Below are positions 40,343 to 51,276 of a DNA stretch of 64,000 nt, piece after piece. The translations under genes were made by a program, and so were the position numbers. Positions within the stretch are counted from its first letter, which is position 1, and every line of letters starts with the position of its first letter. The notes under the pieces are model-generated. The model saw only the letters and a program-made list of their open reading frames with translations, searched no databases and was not told where the DNA came from. The stretch spans positions 1,929,501 to 1,993,500 of the forward strand of contig NZ_CP150166.1 in the NCBI RefSeq assembly GCF_037963765.1, given 5' to 3'. The DNA is from Sporosarcina sp. FSL W8-0480 (lineage in GTDB: Bacteria > Bacillota > Bacilli > Bacillales_A > Planococcaceae).

Positions 40343-41437
40343 TTGAATGAAAAGGAAAGGGCTGTTCTTGACTTAATTCGAGCCAACCCTTATTTATCGC
40401 AACAAGAAATGGCTGATGCCCTTGGCATGTCAAGACCAACGTTAGCAAATCATATTTCCGGTTTAATCAAACAGGGGAAAATAACGGGTCGGGCATATAT
40501 TCTTCCGGAAGAAAAGGAAGTTATCTGCATAGGCGGTGCCAATATAGATAGGAAATACCATTTGAATGAACATACTCAACTTGGAACTTCCAATCCTGCT
40601 TCAATGACTGTTTCGGTCGGGGGAGTCGCTCGAAACATCGCTGAAAACTTAGGGCGTTTAGAGCATCAAGTCAGACTGTTGACGGTTGCTGGAAATGATA
40701 GTGACTGGGATGTAATCTCGAGGGTTTCCTCATCCTTCATGGATGTTTCGGATGTTGGCCAACTGGTTGGCAAGTCGACAGGCTCTTACTCAGCAGTTTT
40801 GGATCCCACGGGAGAACTTGTCATCGCATTAGCGAATATGGAAATCTATGATTCCTTGAATCCTATCTATTTAGAGGAAAAATCGAGGGTCATTTCAAAC
40901 GCTTCCATGATCATCATCGATTTAAACTGTCCAAAAGAATCTGTCGATTACGTTAAAAACTTGGCAAGACAAAAAGGAAATCAACTTGTGATCATTCCTG
41001 TATCTTCACCAAAGATGAATAGGATGCCGAGTGACCTAAATGGAGTTACATGGTTCATCTGTAATCAGGATGAAGCAGAGACTTATACAGGTATAACCAT
41101 TGACAATGAAGAAGACTGGAAGAAAGCTGTCCAGGAATTGCTTAAATTTGGTGCTGAAAATGTTGTTGTAACAGCCGGATCAAGAGGTATAATGGCGGCT
41201 ACGTCCGGCGGCGAGCCAATCCGTTTCCCAGCTGTACAAAATGTGCATGTGGAAGATGTGACCGGGGCAGGGGATGCCTTTGTCTCAGGATTGCTTCATG
41301 GACATTTAGTTGAAGGTTCTTTTGAAGAAAATGTCCGAATGGGATTAATGAATGCCGCAAAGACATTGGAGAGCCCTTACACAGTAAGACCTGAATTAAA
41401 CAGAGAGCTTCTTAAAAAAGAATTGGAGGAATTATGA
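40343..41437 (+). CDS. psuK: Pseudouridine kinase with N-terminal HTH
   Basis: A two-domain protein of 364 residues. Residues about 1-55 form a winged helix-turn-helix ([37 protein letters not shown]). The rest is a PfkB/ribokinase-type kinase with [15 protein letters not shown] and the anion-hole motif [12 protein letters not shown]. Next to psuG this indicates phosphorylation of pseudouridine to pseudouridine-5'-phosphate. The HTH suggests self-regulation. TTG 40343 is spaced from AAAGGGTG; ATG 40337 is too close. The stop overlaps the psuG start. Confidence 0.88.
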   Translation: MNEKERAVLDLIRANPYLSQQEMADALGMSRPTLANHISGLIKQGKITGRAYILPEEKEVICIGGANIDRKYHLNEHTQLGTSNPASMTVSVGGVARNIAENLGRLEHQVRLLTVAGNDSDWDVISRVSSSFMDVSDVGQLVGKSTGSYSAVLDPTGELVIALANMEIYDSLNPIYLEEKSRVISNASMIIIDLNCPKESVDYVKNLARQKGNQLVIIPVSSPKMNRMPSDLNGVTWFICNQDEAETYTGITIDNEEDWKKAVQELLKFGAENVVVTAGSRGIMAATSGGEPIRFPAVQNVHVEDVTGAGDAFVSGLLHGHLVEGSFEENVRMGLMNAAKTLESPYTVRPELNRELLKKELEEL

Positions 41438-42348
41438 TGAAACAATATCTAGAGTATTCAAACGAAGTACAAGAGGCTATGGCTGCTGGGAAACCGGTAG
41501 TTGCATTAGAATCCACAATCATTTCGCACGGTATGCCTTATCCACAAAACGTTCAAACTGCACGCGAAGTAGAACAAATTGTTCGTGATAACGGTGCAGT
41601 TCCAGCAACAATTGCCCTCATTGATGGCAAGATAAAAGTCGGTCTTTCAGACGATGAACTTGAAATGTTCGGTAATAGCCAAGGTGTTGCAAAAGCATCA
41701 AGACGTGACCTTGCGTATTTGCTTGCTACGAAGCAACTTGGAGCAACAACAGTTGCTACGACGATGATTGCTGCTGCGCTTGCTAACATTAAAATCTTCG
41801 TAACTGGCGGAATCGGTGGCGTACACCGTGGTGCTGAAACAACAATGGATATTTCTGCAGACCTTGAAGAGCTTTCACAAACAGATGTTGCTGTTATTTG
41901 TGCGGGTGCGAAATCTATCCTGGACCTTGGATTGACACTTGAATACTTGGAAACAAACGGTGTACCAGTCATTGGATACGGCACGGATGTACTTCCAGCT
42001 TTCTTCACACGTGAAAGTGATTTCAAACTTAATATCCGCGTAGATGATCCGGAAACAGTCGCAGACGTTCTTCGTGTGAAATGGGATCTTGGATTAAAAG
42101 GCGGCGCAGTTATTGCAAATCCAATTCCAGTGGCAGATGCTATGGAAAAATCATTCATCGACGGTATTATTAATGAAGCACTCAAAGAAGCAGAAGAGCA
42201 AAATATCGCAGGAAAAGATGTTACACCATTCATGTTAGGAAAAGTGAAAGATCTTACAGAAGGCCGTAGCCTTGAAGCGAATATCGCTTTAGTTAAAAAC
42301 AACGCTGTAGTTGGTGCGAAAATCGCAGTTGCATTAAACGCAAAATAA
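41437..42348 (+). CDS. psuG: Pseudouridine-5'-phosphate glycosidase
   Basis: Splits pseudouridine-5'-phosphate into uracil and ribose-5-phosphate; 303 residues. Family signatures are [45 protein letters not shown], and GTDVLPAFF. It is the second gene of psuK-psuG, which together salvage modified nucleosides from RNA breakdown. ATG 41434 and 41437 are both possible; TGGAGG spacing favours 41437. A strong terminator follows. Confidence 0.95.
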   Translation: MKQYLEYSNEVQEAMAAGKPVVALESTIISHGMPYPQNVQTAREVEQIVRDNGAVPATIALIDGKIKVGLSDDELEMFGNSQGVAKASRRDLAYLLATKQLGATTVATTMIAAALANIKIFVTGGIGGVHRGAETTMDISADLEELSQTDVAVICAGAKSILDLGLTLEYLETNGVPVIGYGTDVLPAFFTRESDFKLNIRVDDPETVADVLRVKWDLGLKGGAVIANPIPVADAMEKSFIDGIINEALKEAEEQNIAGKDVTPFMLGKVKDLTEGRSLEANIALVKNNAVVGAKIAVALNAK

Positions 42349-42362
42349 TAGAACTTGTAAAG

Positions 42363-42400
42363 AAGCTGTCCAAGAATTAGTCTGGACAGCTTTTTTTTTT
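42363..42400 (+). terminator. psuG terminator
   Basis: AAGCTGTCCA (42363-42372) is complementary to TGGACAGCTT (42383-42392), followed by eight more T. Confidence 0.88.
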
Positions 42401-42414
42401 GGTGTACACCTCTA

Positions 42415-43092
42415 CGCTCAAGAATAGCCGTCCCGCGCTCAAGATTTCCGATTCGCGCTCAACAATAGCTGTCCCTCGCTCAAGATTTCCGATTCGTGCT
42501 CAACAATGGCTGTCCCGCGCTCAAGGTTTCCGATTCGCGCTCAAGAAAGGCTGTCCGGCGCTCAAGGTTTCCGATTCGCGCTCAAGAAAGGCTGTCCCGC
42601 GCTCAAGGTTCGCGATTCGCGCTCAAGAATAGCCATCTGGCGCTCAAGATTTTCGATTCGCGCTCAAGAAAGGCTGTCCGGCGCTCAAGGTTTCCGATTC
42701 GCGCTCAACAATAGCCGTCCCGCGCTCAAGGTTTCCGATTCGTGCTCAACAATGGCTGTCCCGCGCTCAAGGTTTCCGATTCGCGCTCAACAATAGCTGT
42801 CCCGCGCTCAAGATTTCCGATTCGCGCTCAAGAATGGCTGTCCGGCGCTCAAGGTTTCCGATTCGCGCTCAACAATGGCCGTCCCGCGCTCAAGGTTTCC
42901 GATTCGCGCTCAACAATAGCTGTCCCGCGCTCAAGATTTCCGATTCGCGCTCAACAATGGCTGTCCCGCGCTCAAGATATCCGATTCGCGCTCAACAATG
43001 GCTGTCCCGCGCTCAAGGTTTCCGATTCGCGCTCAAGAATAGCCGTCCGGCGCTCAAGATTTCCGATTCGCGCTCAACAATAGCCGTCCCGC
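42415..43092. repeat. Tandem array of sixteen 41-bp units plus a partial unit
   Basis: The word CGCTCAA recurs every 20 or 21 bases. Two half-units alternate: a 21-base half like CGCTCAAGAATAGCCGTCCCG and a 20-base half like CGCTCAAGATTTCCGATTCG. Sixteen full units run without any length change from 42415 to 43070, and a seventeenth decays after 43071. Substitutions are limited to a few positions. There are no unique spacers, so it is not CRISPR. Open frames crossing it have no ribosome sites and 41 is not a multiple of three, so it is not treated as coding. It fills the psuG-exoA gap. Confidence 0.92.
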
Positions 43093-43229
43093 GCTAATGG
43101 TTCCTGTCTAACGCTCAAAACATCTTTACCTGAACACTAATCAAGCTATCCTCAGCTATTAATCTTTGACGAGACACCTATTTCTAGTACAATATAATGT
43201 ATTGTGTGTTGGGTGAAGGAGCTTTTATC

Positions 43230-44000
43230 ATGAAATTAATCTCTTGGAATGTTAATGGATTAAGAGCCTGTGTAAGAAAAGGGTTTCTTGACTATTTTAA
43301 AGAACAGGACGCAGATATTTTCTGCATTCAAGAAACAAAACTGCAGAGCGGCCAAATCGAGCTTGAGCTGGAAGGGTATCACCAGTATTGGAACTATGCA
43401 CTGAAAAAGGGGTATTCAGGCACTGCGGTTTTCACAAAAGAAGAACCATTAAGCGTTAAATATGGAGTAGGGGATATGGACTCTGAAGATGAAGGAAGAA
43501 TTCTGACATTGGAATTCCCGAAGTTCTATTTAGTGAATGTCTATGCACCAAACGCACAAAGGGACTTGGCACGACTTCCTTTCAGAATGGATTGGGAAAC
43601 AAGAATGAGAGACTATTTAATACAGCTTAATCAAGTAAAGCCTGTCATTTTCTGCGGCGATTTAAATGTAGCACATCAAAATATCGACATCCGAAATTTT
43701 AAAACGAATGTAGGGAATTCTGGCTTTACCGAAGAAGAAAGAGGGGAAATGACGGCATTATTAAACGCGGGGTTCATCGACACGTTCCGTCATTTAAATC
43801 CAGAAGTTGAACATGCCTATACATGGTGGTCCTATATGCGTAATGTCAGGGAGCGGAACATTGGCTGGCGTATTGACTACTTTATCGTTTCAGACCGTAT
43901 CAAACATTTATTGAAAACTGCTGACATTCATCCGCATATTATGGGAAGCGATCATTGCCCGATTGTGTTGGAATTGGACGTTGCCGTGACAACTGCATAA
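43230..44000 (+). CDS. exoA: Exodeoxyribonuclease III / AP endonuclease ExoA
   Basis: Base-excision repair enzyme of 256 residues in the exonuclease-endonuclease-phosphatase family. Catalytic motifs: SWNVNGLRA, IQETKLQ (metal Glu), VYAPNA, GDLNVAHQ, TWWSY, RIDYF and the final GSDHCPI. ATG 43230 is eight bases from AAGGAG; the in-frame ATG at 43197 lies before the ribosome site. It follows the repeat array and ends at a 17-bp hairpin shared with the convergent KGG gene. Confidence 0.95.
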   Translation: MKLISWNVNGLRACVRKGFLDYFKEQDADIFCIQETKLQSGQIELELEGYHQYWNYALKKGYSGTAVFTKEEPLSVKYGVGDMDSEDEGRILTLEFPKFYLVNVYAPNAQRDLARLPFRMDWETRMRDYLIQLNQVKPVIFCGDLNVAHQNIDIRNFKTNVGNSGFTEEERGEMTALLNAGFIDTFRHLNPEVEHAYTWWSYMRNVRERNIGWRIDYFIVSDRIKHLLKTADIHPHIMGSDHCPIVLELDVAVTTA

Positions 44001-44009
44001 GCTATACAA

Positions 44010-44051
44010 AAACAGCCGGAAGAGGTATTTTCTAACCTCTTCCGGCTGTTT
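44010..44051. terminator. Bidirectional terminator between exoA and the KGG gene
   Basis: A perfect 17-bp stem: 44010-44026 with 44035-44051, eight-base loop, A and T flanks. Confidence 0.88.
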
Positions 44052-44080
44052 AGGCTTATATACTAATAGTGTTTTCCTGC

Positions 44081-44383
44081 TTAGCGGTTGTTGTTATCAT
44101 TATCATTTTGTTGGGCGCGGGCTTCTCCGCCTTTACGTCCGATTTCTTCATAGAAATCTCTGTCATGATTTCGAGCGGTAGCTTCTCCACCTTTACGCCC
44201 AATCTCTTCGTAGAAACTTCTATCATGGTTTTCAGCCGTCGCTTCTCCACCCTTACGCCCGATCTCTTCATAGAAATCTCTGTCATGGTTTCTTGCAGTT
44301 GCTTCTCCGCCTTTACGGCCTGCCTCTTCTAACGACATTTTTCCACGATTGTTGTTGTTGTTGTTGTTGTTGTTTTTAGCCAT
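44081..44383 (-). CDS. KGG-repeat stress protein (GsiB-like)
   Basis: A hydrophilic 100-residue protein with four repeats of about 20 residues containing GRKGGEAT and NHDRDFYEEIG. The KGG motif marks GsiB and con-10 type desiccation/general stress proteins. The N-terminus carries a run of nine Asn encoded by a (GTT)n tract on the plus strand, and the C-terminus is Asn/Asp-rich. A sigma-B-like promoter lies about 55 bases upstream. AAAGGAG precedes the start. Molecular function in the family is unclear. Confidence 0.88.
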   Translation of the reverse strand: MAKNNNNNNNNNRGKMSLEEAGRKGGEATARNHDRDFYEEIGRKGGEATAENHDRSFYEEIGRKGGEATARNHDRDFYEEIGRKGGEARAQQNDNDNNNR

Positions 44384-44436
44384 TGAAATATCTCTCCTTT
44401 AAGTTTGATATATTTGTAGTGGCCTACAGTCCATAT

Positions 44437-44461
44437 ATAGCCGAAGTTGAAAAGATTAAAC
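44437..44461 (-). promoter_or_regulatory. Sigma-B-like promoter of the KGG gene
   Basis: On the minus strand, GTTTAA (44461-44456), 13 bases, GGCTAT (44442-44437). The -35 is perfect and the -10 is one base from GGGTAT. Confidence 0.65.
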
Positions 44462-44575
44462 AGTATTCCAGTCGACTTAACCTTATTGAAATATTGGTAA
44501 TGATTTCGAGATAAAAGTTTTGAATTTGTGATGTTTATATACTATTCCGCGAATGATAGATTGATAAAAACTTTG

Positions 44576-44603
44576 TTGAAAACTGTCGAAAGCGTGATAT
44601 AAT
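44576..44603 (+). promoter_or_regulatory. xpt-pbuX promoter
   Basis: TTGAAA (44576-44581), 16 bases, TATAAT (44598-44603) with an extended TGA just before the -10. Confidence 0.78.
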
Positions 44604-44624
44604 TAAAGCCTAATTAATAAACAT

Positions 44625-46744
<2,120 letters not shown>

Positions 46745-46759
46745 TACTATACGGCATAC

Positions 46760-46795
46760 AAAAACGAGACTCAGAATTAGAGTCTCGTTTTTGTT
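46760..46795 (+). terminator. pbuX terminator
   Basis: AAAAACGAGACTC (46760-46772) is the exact complement of GAGTCTCGTTTTT (46780-46792). Confidence 0.88.
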
Positions 46796-46864
46796 ATTGT
46801 CCTTCTATTCTTACATCGATTATGCAAACCTAATGTTAAATATCCCCAAGTGAAGGTGATACCT

Positions 46865-48054
46865 ATGGACGTAGGAACTTTAATTAAAAATGGAGCGACG
46901 TACACAAAAAATGAAACAAGCTGTCTTGGCAAAAGGGATTTGCTCCATTTCATATTTGAGCAGGATTGAGAATGGCAAAATTGAGCCAAATGAAGAGGTT
47001 GTGGAGATGCTTTTCAATCGATTGGAGTTATCTTTTCCAGAAAAACCTTCAGTTGAAAGAGTGGACGTTGATGAAATTAAAGAGCTTTGTACAAAAATCA
47101 TCAACTTGCGTGAGGATATTCCTAAAATTATGGCAGAAATGCATCTTTATATAGCAAGCAAAAAAGGACATACATTAGGCGCTGTTAGAATTCCCTTAGA
47201 GAAGATGATCCTTCCACCCGATGAACTTGTTAGGGTGGATAATAATTCAATCTACATGATATCACCGCAAGAAGGAAACCTTTCAATTTATGAAATAAAA
47301 CCTGGAAAAATATTTGCCAAGCATTTGAAAAATAGAATTGAGAGGTTCAAGGAGTCGAAGGAATATAGCGCATGGAAATCTCAAACAGCTACGAATAAGA
47401 CAGAAGAACAAGTAGTAACTATTGCAGCAAATACTGGCCCGAATGGATATTTACACAGATCTGATGTTGCTAATAGAGCCGATAGAATGATTGGTTACTC
47501 ATGGAAAGTTATTAGTGGTAATAAACAACAGGGCATCAGGAACTTTACTTCCTGATCATGTTAGAAATGCTTCGGTGGGTTCAACAATAATTGGAATTCC
47601 ATATAAATGGGGCGGAGCGGACGCGCACGACTATGGTGCGGGAGGAAGGAGTAACTTTGGAACGTATCAAAGTCAGGGCTTTCAAACAGGTGACATTGAT
47701 TGGAATGATTATGGGGTATCGAGTGTTACTGGATTAGATTGTTCTGGATTTGTAGGACTTGCTTGGTTTAGGACTGATTTAAAGTATGGAACATCTACTT
47801 TGAGTAATATAAGTCACGCTATTACTAAACCACAACTTAAGCATATGGATGCTTTAAATGACAGCGGTTTCCATACTCTACTTTATGTAAATGGCGGCTT
47901 AACTAGTATTATTACTAAAGAGGCCGCAAAAGATGGTACACAAGGTGCTCAAAACTATTCACGTACTTGGCATTGGCTTGAATCAACACATAAATTTCTT
48001 CCGATTAGATATAATAAGATTCTTGATGATGGAAGTCCTATTCCTGGTTCCTAA
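46865..48054 (+). pseudogene. Frameshifted HTH / NlpC-P60-like composite locus
   Basis: Three frames carry one apparent protein. ATG 46865, with AAGGTGAT upstream, gives MDVGTLIK and then runs out of frame at the A5 run 46886-46890. The next frame (46890-47555) continues MERRTQKMKQAVLAKG, SYLSRIENGKIEPNEE, an HTH of the PlcR/Rgg kind. After an unrecognised linker it reads NGYLHRSDVANRADRMIGY. A second shift near 47520-47535 leads into 47491-48054, with IPYKWGG and GLDCSGFVGLAW, a P60-like catalytic cysteine region, and FHTLLYV. Each shift equals one extra base. It is probably a decayed fusion of regulator and cell-wall hydrolase parts; sequencing error is possible. Confidence 0.6.
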
Positions 48055-48128
48055 TTAACTACCTTTTACAGATGGTCTTGAAATTTCAAGTGCTGTCTGT
48101 AATTCTTTTTATAGGAGGGAAGAGTAAT

Positions 48129-48710
48129 TTGGAAAAAACTCATCTCATCTACGTAGGTATATTATTACTTCTATTAGTCGGTTGTGTAAAGGACGCCTTG
48201 CCACAACAATCCATAGCCACAAATGAAAACGATAATTGGAAAGAACAAATATTTGAGTTGAATGATAAACTTATAGAAAATGATAAAAAGATAAATGAGT
48301 TGTATACAATAATAGAAGGTATAAATAGCATTGAAAACGAAGCTTATAAAGAATTAAATACCAAAATCCACATGTTGGAAAGCCTTGTGTCACATATTCC
48401 TAACATAGAAAAGAAGCAAGGTTTTATTGATGAGATTAATATAAATGAAGCTAATATTACGTTTAAAGTTAACTATGCTGAAATGACAGAGGACAATAAC
48501 GCGCCAAATGGATTTATTATTGAAGAGAAAAAGAAAGGAACTATTTCCGTAGATTTAGGCGCAAGTTATTATATTCTAGAAGGCAACCAAATTCAATTTA
48601 AACAAACTATTGAGGAATTCAATGAAGTGGTAAATGACTATAATCGCTTTTTCAACCTTTATATTATTGATGGCAAGGTAGTAATGTTGGCAGAACAATA
48701 TTTACCGTAA
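48129..48710 (+). CDS. Uncharacterised lipoprotein
   Basis: A 193-residue lipoprotein with signal peptide MEKTHLIYVGILLLLLVGC, Cys19 being the lipidation site. Residues about 35-95 form a helical, coiled-coil-like region, followed by a short beta-rich C-terminal domain. Neither part is recognised. The start is TTG 48129, ten bases after AGGAGG; the longer frame to 48072 lacks a ribosome site. It follows the decayed P60-like locus by 74 bases, with which it may have been paired. Confidence 0.72.
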   Translation: MEKTHLIYVGILLLLLVGCVKDALPQQSIATNENDNWKEQIFELNDKLIENDKKINELYTIIEGINSIENEAYKELNTKIHMLESLVSHIPNIEKKQGFIDEININEANITFKVNYAEMTEDNNAPNGFIIEEKKKGTISVDLGASYYILEGNQIQFKQTIEEFNEVVNDYNRFFNLYIIDGKVVMLAEQYLP

Positions 48711-48711
48711 A

Positions 48712-48746
48712 AAAACGGGACCCCATAATAGGGTCTCGTTTTCATT
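48712..48746. terminator. Bidirectional terminator after the lipoprotein gene
   Basis: AAAACGGGACCC (48712-48723) pairs with GGGTCTCGTTTT (48731-48742), with one G-U pair. Confidence 0.75.
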
Positions 48747-48749
48747 AGC

Positions 48750-48965
48750 TTATTTGCTGTCATCAGTATCCGTGTCAGTATCTGCATCATCATCCACATC
48801 AAGATCCACATTCGTATCTGTACCGTCATTTGTGTCAGCAGGTGGGTTATTGACATCTACGTCCGTATCATCATCGCCATCTGCACAAGCTGCGAGTAAT
48901 CCTACGGATAGGAATGTCGCTGCTCCAAGTTTCAACCATTTCTTGTCTTCTGTGAGTAGTTTCAT
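48750..48965 (-). CDS. Small Asp-rich lipoprotein
   Basis: A 71-residue protein: signal sequence with lipobox LLAAC (Cys27), then an extremely acidic tail of Asp/Thr/Val repeats (DDDTDVDVNN, DVDDDADTDTDTDD). The mature part is only about 45 residues with roughly half acidic. It may bind cations at the cell surface; this is a guess from composition. ATG 48965 has GGAGGAG upstream. No relatives are recognised. Confidence 0.68.
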   Translation of the reverse strand: MKLLTEDKKWLKLGAATFLSVGLLAACADGDDDTDVDVNNPPADTNDGTDTNVDLDVDDDADTDTDTDDSK

Positions 48966-49068
48966 TGAAATCTCCTCCAAGGTGTAATCTTTATTTGTTG
49001 CCTACTTGTTAGATACCCTTGAAATAGTCTCCTAATCATTACAGATTTATTACGAGAATATTACATGT

Positions 49069-49971
49069 TTATACTCGGTGTTGTTTGTACTGATGCACAT
49101 CGGTCAATTCAGCGATGGACGCTAACTCCGACTCACTCACTGCATTATCATACGCAACAATCGAATCTAAAAGCTGATCCATTGAACTAACACCGATTAA
49201 TGCGGAAGCTACTATATCTTCCTTTAGATTGAATGCTATCGCATGGGCACTAAGATTATTGGTAGTTCCATGCAACTCATCAACCATCCTTTTCAAGTCT
49301 TCTGCACCATACTCAACAAAGCCATCCATCTTATCAACCCTCGAAATACCTTCCCCTGTCAATAAACCTTTTGCTAATGTTCCCCTTGTAATGACGGATG
49401 CATTAGCTTCAAGAATCATCGGGAACCATTCCTCTGGACGACGATCCAACAGACTGTATTGCATCATAACCGAAACCGCAGAACTGCTTGTTAAAAAGCG
49501 TTCAATGACATTCGGTCGAATGGATGAAATTCCGTATTGCCGGATGACGCCTTCCTTTTTCAACTCCTCGAAAGCTTCAATCGTTTCCGTCACATTATCC
49601 TCCATCGTCCCACCATGCAATTGATACAGGTCGATATAATCCGTTCCAAGCCGTTGCAAACTCTCTTTTACTGCCTCTTTTATATATTTCTTCGATGCAT
49701 CCCAGCGCCAGCCTTCCTCTCCGGGGACCATACGATTCCCGACTTTTGTCGCAAGAATGATTTCATCACGTCTGCCTTTCAATGCTTCGCCGACCAGTGC
49801 TTCATTTCTGCCACCGGCATATAAATCCGCAGTGTCAAAGAAGTTAATGCCAGAGTGCAGCGCTGCGTCTACGATATTTTTCACTTCATTTAAATTATCA
49901 GGGAAAGACATACACCCGAGTCCAAGTTCCGATACATATAAGCCACTTTTACCAATCTCTCTTTTTTTCAT
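49069..49971 (-). CDS. yqkF: Aldo/keto reductase (YqkF-like)
   Basis: NAD(P)H-dependent oxidoreductase of 300 residues. The catalytic tetrad is visible as Asp and Tyr in FFDTADLYAGGRNE, Lys in ILATKVG and His in YQLHGG. The YGISSIRPNVIE and RGTLAKGLLTG segments are typical. Its place next to nudF and in the yqkD-yqkE-yqkF order agrees with B. subtilis YqkF. The substrate is unknown. The start at 49971 is preceded by GGAGGTG; longer extension to 50001 is less likely. Confidence 0.88.
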   Translation of the reverse strand: MKKREIGKSGLYVSELGLGCMSFPDNLNEVKNIVDAALHSGINFFDTADLYAGGRNEALVGEALKGRRDEIILATKVGNRMVPGEEGWRWDASKKYIKEAVKESLQRLGTDYIDLYQLHGGTMEDNVTETIEAFEELKKEGVIRQYGISSIRPNVIERFLTSSSAVSVMMQYSLLDRRPEEWFPMILEANASVITRGTLAKGLLTGEGISRVDKMDGFVEYGAEDLKRMVDELHGTTNNLSAHAIAFNLKEDIVASALIGVSSMDQLLDSIVAYDNAVSESELASIAELTDVHQYKQHRV

Positions 49972-50074
49972 CAGAGCACCTCCACAATTGTTTTCATCCA
50001 CTACACTTCACTGTACAATGTAGAGGTTAATAGGGAAAGTATTGTTACTTGGAAGGAAAAAGGAGTGTGTCAAA

Positions 50075-50623
50075 ATGAATAATCGTTTTAAGGAAAAAAC
50101 TGTTGCAAGCGATGTTTTATTCGAAGGGAAAGTTATCTCCCTTCGTGTCGAAGAAGTTGAACTGCCTGACGGGAAGCGTGCGAAGCGGGAATTAGTTGGT
50201 CATCCCGGAGCAGTAGCAGTCATCGCGATAACCGACGACAAGAAACTTGTTCTTGTTGAGCAATACAGGAAAGCATTAAACCGTTCCATTATCGAAATTC
50301 CTGCTGGCAAGATTGAACCGGGTGAGGATATCGAAGTGACAGCACTCCGAGAATTGGAAGAGGAGACAGGTTACGGGGCAAATCAATTCGAATACCTACA
50401 ATCCTTTGCCACATCCCCCGGATTTGCAAATGAAATCATTCATATTTACGTAGCGCAAGGATTATATAAAATAGACAAGCCCGCACAAGGTGACGAAGAT
50501 GAATTCATCAATATTATTGAAAGTACTCTCGAAGAAGCCGAGCAAATGGTGTTAGATGAAAGGATTTTCGATGCCAAAACGGCCTTTGCGATTCTTTATG
50601 CAAAAAAACTTTTAAATAAATGA
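50075..50623 (+). CDS. nudF: ADP-ribose pyrophosphatase
   Basis: Nudix hydrolase of 182 residues cutting ADP-ribose to AMP and ribose-5-phosphate. The Nudix box is complete: G-KIEPG-E, then seven residues, then RELEEETGY. The preceding VEQYRKALNRSIIEIPAG is characteristic of ADP-ribose pyrophosphatases. ATG 50075 follows AAAGGAG by nine bases. It is divergent from yqkF and followed by a membrane-protein gene after 54 bases. Confidence 0.94.
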   Translation: MNNRFKEKTVASDVLFEGKVISLRVEEVELPDGKRAKRELVGHPGAVAVIAITDDKKLVLVEQYRKALNRSIIEIPAGKIEPGEDIEVTALRELEEETGYGANQFEYLQSFATSPGFANEIIHIYVAQGLYKIDKPAQGDEDEFINIIESTLEEAEQMVLDERIFDAKTAFAILYAKKLLNK

Positions 50624-50677
50624 GCTATTTAGGAACGGACAAGCATACGTTATAGAAACGATGCGGAGGTGAAACCT

Positions 50678-51190
50678 ATGGTCCGTTCCTTATCATTTAT
50701 CCATCTATTTATCGTACTAGCCGTCGGTTATATTGGCGGGGCATTGTTATTCAGAGAAATTCCAGTCGTTGCATCCGAAAAATGGATCGGGTTTTTCGAT
50801 CCAAGAGTTATCTCGTCCAGTGAAGGCACATTTTTTAGACCTTTATTGACGTTAATTATATTTTTCGTTGTTGCATTTCTGACTTCGATGAATAGTAAAA
50901 CAAGACATGCTATTCTTTTTGTAGGAGCTATTAAATGTGTTTTGTTTGGATTATCATCATCTTACTTACTTTCTTCAGGAATGAAATTATGGGCATATAC
51001 AATCTGGTGGTTCCCGTTTCAACTCCTGTCTTGCTATCTTTATTTAGTATACTGCAATGTTTTGAGTCCGCCATTTTTTAATCGGATTTCAAGGAGAGGA
51101 CGGAACTTACAGGCGGTTCCGTACTTAGCCGGCCTATGTTTGTTGATCTTTTTAATAGAAATGACAATATTTCATTTTCTTATTAAATAA
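50678..51190 (+). CDS. Multipass membrane protein between nudF and fur
   Basis: A 170-residue protein with about five hydrophobic segments (near residues 5-22, 55-75, 80-100, 108-130 and 145-168). The AIKCVLFGLSSSYLLSSG segment and the slot beside fur recall SpoIIM of B. subtilis, but overall similarity is too weak for me to assign it. ATG 50678 is seven bases after GGAGGTG. A sporulation role is only a positional guess. Confidence 0.7.
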   Translation: MVRSLSFIHLFIVLAVGYIGGALLFREIPVVASEKWIGFFDPRVISSSEGTFFRPLLTLIIFFVVAFLTSMNSKTRHAILFVGAIKCVLFGLSSSYLLSSGMKLWAYTIWWFPFQLLSCYLYLVYCNVLSPPFFNRISRRGRNLQAVPYLAGLCLLIFLIEMTIFHFLIK

Positions 51191-51220
51191 CTCATTTAAT
51201 AGTTTCATATTCCCTTTCTG

Positions 51221-51250
51221 TTGTCACACTGAAGGCCCATTTGATATAAT
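51221..51250 (+). promoter_or_regulatory. fur promoter
   Basis: TTGTCA (51221-51226), 18 bases, TATAAT (51245-51250) with TGA just before the -10. Confidence 0.7.
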
Positions 51251-51276
51251 GGGTTTAGTGTTGAGGGGGGCGTCAT

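Noticed and set aside
42415..43092. CRISPR array
   Set aside because: Both halves of each unit are repeats; there are no unique spacers and no cas genes nearby.
42399..43097. Repeat proteins encoded in the 41-bp array (RSRFPIRAQ-type frames)
   Set aside because: Several overlapping frames are open only because the unit has few stops. None has a ribosome site, and the 41-base period changes frame each unit.
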